A stretch of 5,342 nucleotides of DNA from DATKZS01 sp035527835 [NCBI: bacterium] (GTDB lineage: Bacteria; RBG-13-61-14), in assembly GCA_035527835.1 (NCBI GenBank), contig DATKZS010000020.1:1-5342 (forward strand), given 5' to 3'. Below are positions 4,992 to 5,342 of the stretch, piece after piece. The notes under the pieces are model-generated. The model saw only the letters and a list, made by a program, of their open reading frames with translations, ran no database searches and was not told where the DNA came from. The translations under genes and the position numbers were made by a program. Numbering within the stretch: position 1 is the stretch's first letter; each line of letters starts with the position of its first letter.

Positions 4992-5209
4992 GTATCCCAC
5001 CGCCACTCCAATTAAACTTGGCCGTTTCTAACACCACTGGGCCACGCCCGAAAACCACTAAAAGCAGCGAGGATCGAGAAGCGGGAATCGAGTGCCTACT
5101 CGGTGAGAGCGCCGGTTTTCAGGTAATCTTGGTGAACTCAGGAATTGCATCATCTCGTGATTGACTGAAAACTGAAGCGTTGTCCCATCCCGACCCATTA
5201 AGGGCCAAG

Positions 5210-5342
5210 TGTCAGCATTTACTGACCACTTATAAGACAGCATTTGGTGACCACTTGCCAAGATCAAATAGTATATAAATAGGACCCGTTGAGAGAGTCC
5301 AGAGCGAATTGCGACGCATGGTTTGAGGGGTAAGGAAGTCAA
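5210..5342 (+). mobile_element. Probable left end of an IS21-like insertion sequence, cut by the window edge
   Basis: CAGCATTTactGACCACTT (5213-5231) recurs as CAGCATTTggtGACCACTT (5238-5256) with a 25-bp period. The first copy lies in TGTCAG (5210-5215), fitting a terminus that begins TG. Multiple short repeats at each end, with GACCACTT-type sequence, are as I recall them in IS21-family elements. An AT-rich TATATAAATAG block (5272-5282) follows. The last bases (TAAGGAAGTCAA) could be the ribosome binding site of istA, with the start just outside the window; alternatively TTG at 5323 starts an open frame LRGKEV. No transposase sequence is visible, so the family is tentative. Confidence 0.5.

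Larger units (their letters stand above)
4387..5209. other. Long non-coding interval rich in RNA structure
   Basis: The interval carries the inverted-repeat element, three terminator-like hairpins and the 9-bp hairpin listed separately. It also has a TCCGGC/GCCGGA hairpin (4662-4667, 4674-4679) and an AT-rich AACAAA/TTTGTT hairpin (4685-4701). Frames such as 4832-5164 on plus and 4681-4944 on minus read through hairpins and have no recognisable domain. From 4992 to 5209 I see no structure or gene. Base composition is visibly less GC-rich than in the three genes. Confidence 0.55.

Noticed and set aside
4832-5164. 110-residue plus-strand frame
   Set aside because: Reads through the 9-bp hairpin and the terminator; Pro/Gly-rich start, no domain and no ribosome binding site.
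1-5342. CRISPR array, tRNA or rRNA
   Set aside because: The repeats are adjacent or palindromic without regular unique spacers, and no tRNA T-loop/acceptor pattern or rRNA motif was seen.

Overview
The window looks like chromosomal DNA of a GC-rich, Gram-negative bacterium, perhaps a Desulfobacterota/Deltaproteobacteria relative or another uncultured phylum. The reasons are the strongly G/C-biased third codon positions in all three genes, Sec-type signal peptides, a cysteine-containing C-terminal sorting/anchor tail, and several families of small dispersed palindromic repeats of the kind often seen in such genomes. The exact lineage cannot be fixed from this sequence.

Layout. Positions 1-913 hold no convincing complete gene. 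They carry a chain of repeats: a CTTGGCG-heptamer element (about 29-113), an exact 81-bp tandem duplication containing GGGGTCAGACCC (124-285), a GGTTTGN heptamer run (418-449) and a degenerate 22-23-bp tandem array (598-708). A reading frame entering from the left edge (to 158) could be the tail of a membrane protein, but it largely reads through repeat DNA. Positions 914-3117 hold two overlapping genes (ATGA overlap): a small secreted protein of unknown function, and a secreted matrixin-type zinc metalloprotease with a PKD-like domain and a Cys-plus-transmembrane C-terminus. The end of the protease gene, including its stop codon, lies inside a 75-bp inverted-repeat element made of two tetraloop hairpins (3075-3149). 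A candidate promoter and a good ribosome binding site precede an acyl-CoA dehydrogenase (3235-4386), whose active-site glutamate is in the isovaleryl/long-chain type position.

Positions 4387-5342 are non-coding as far as I can see, but dense in structure. There is an inverted-repeat element of CGCAAAG-like heptamers (4423-4563), a plus-strand terminator-like hairpin (4603-4630), a minus-strand intrinsic terminator (4751-4775), a 9-bp stem hairpin (4874-4904) and a very strong plus-strand intrinsic terminator with a 14-bp stem and a CUCCUCCUU loop (4940-4991). From 5210 to the right edge lies what looks like the left end of an IS21-like insertion sequence, with two terminal repeats and its transposase probably starting just beyond the edge.

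How the parts work together. The small secreted protein and the metalloprotease are almost certainly co-transcribed and translationally coupled, so they probably act together outside the cytoplasm; an inhibitor, chaperone or substrate relation is possible but unproven. The acyl-CoA dehydrogenase is a separate transcription unit for acyl-CoA oxidation, with no electron-transfer flavoprotein or other pathway gene in view. The most unusual material is the intergenic DNA: the hairpin with an anti-Shine-Dalgarno loop, and the repeat that has supplied the last codons and stop of the protease.
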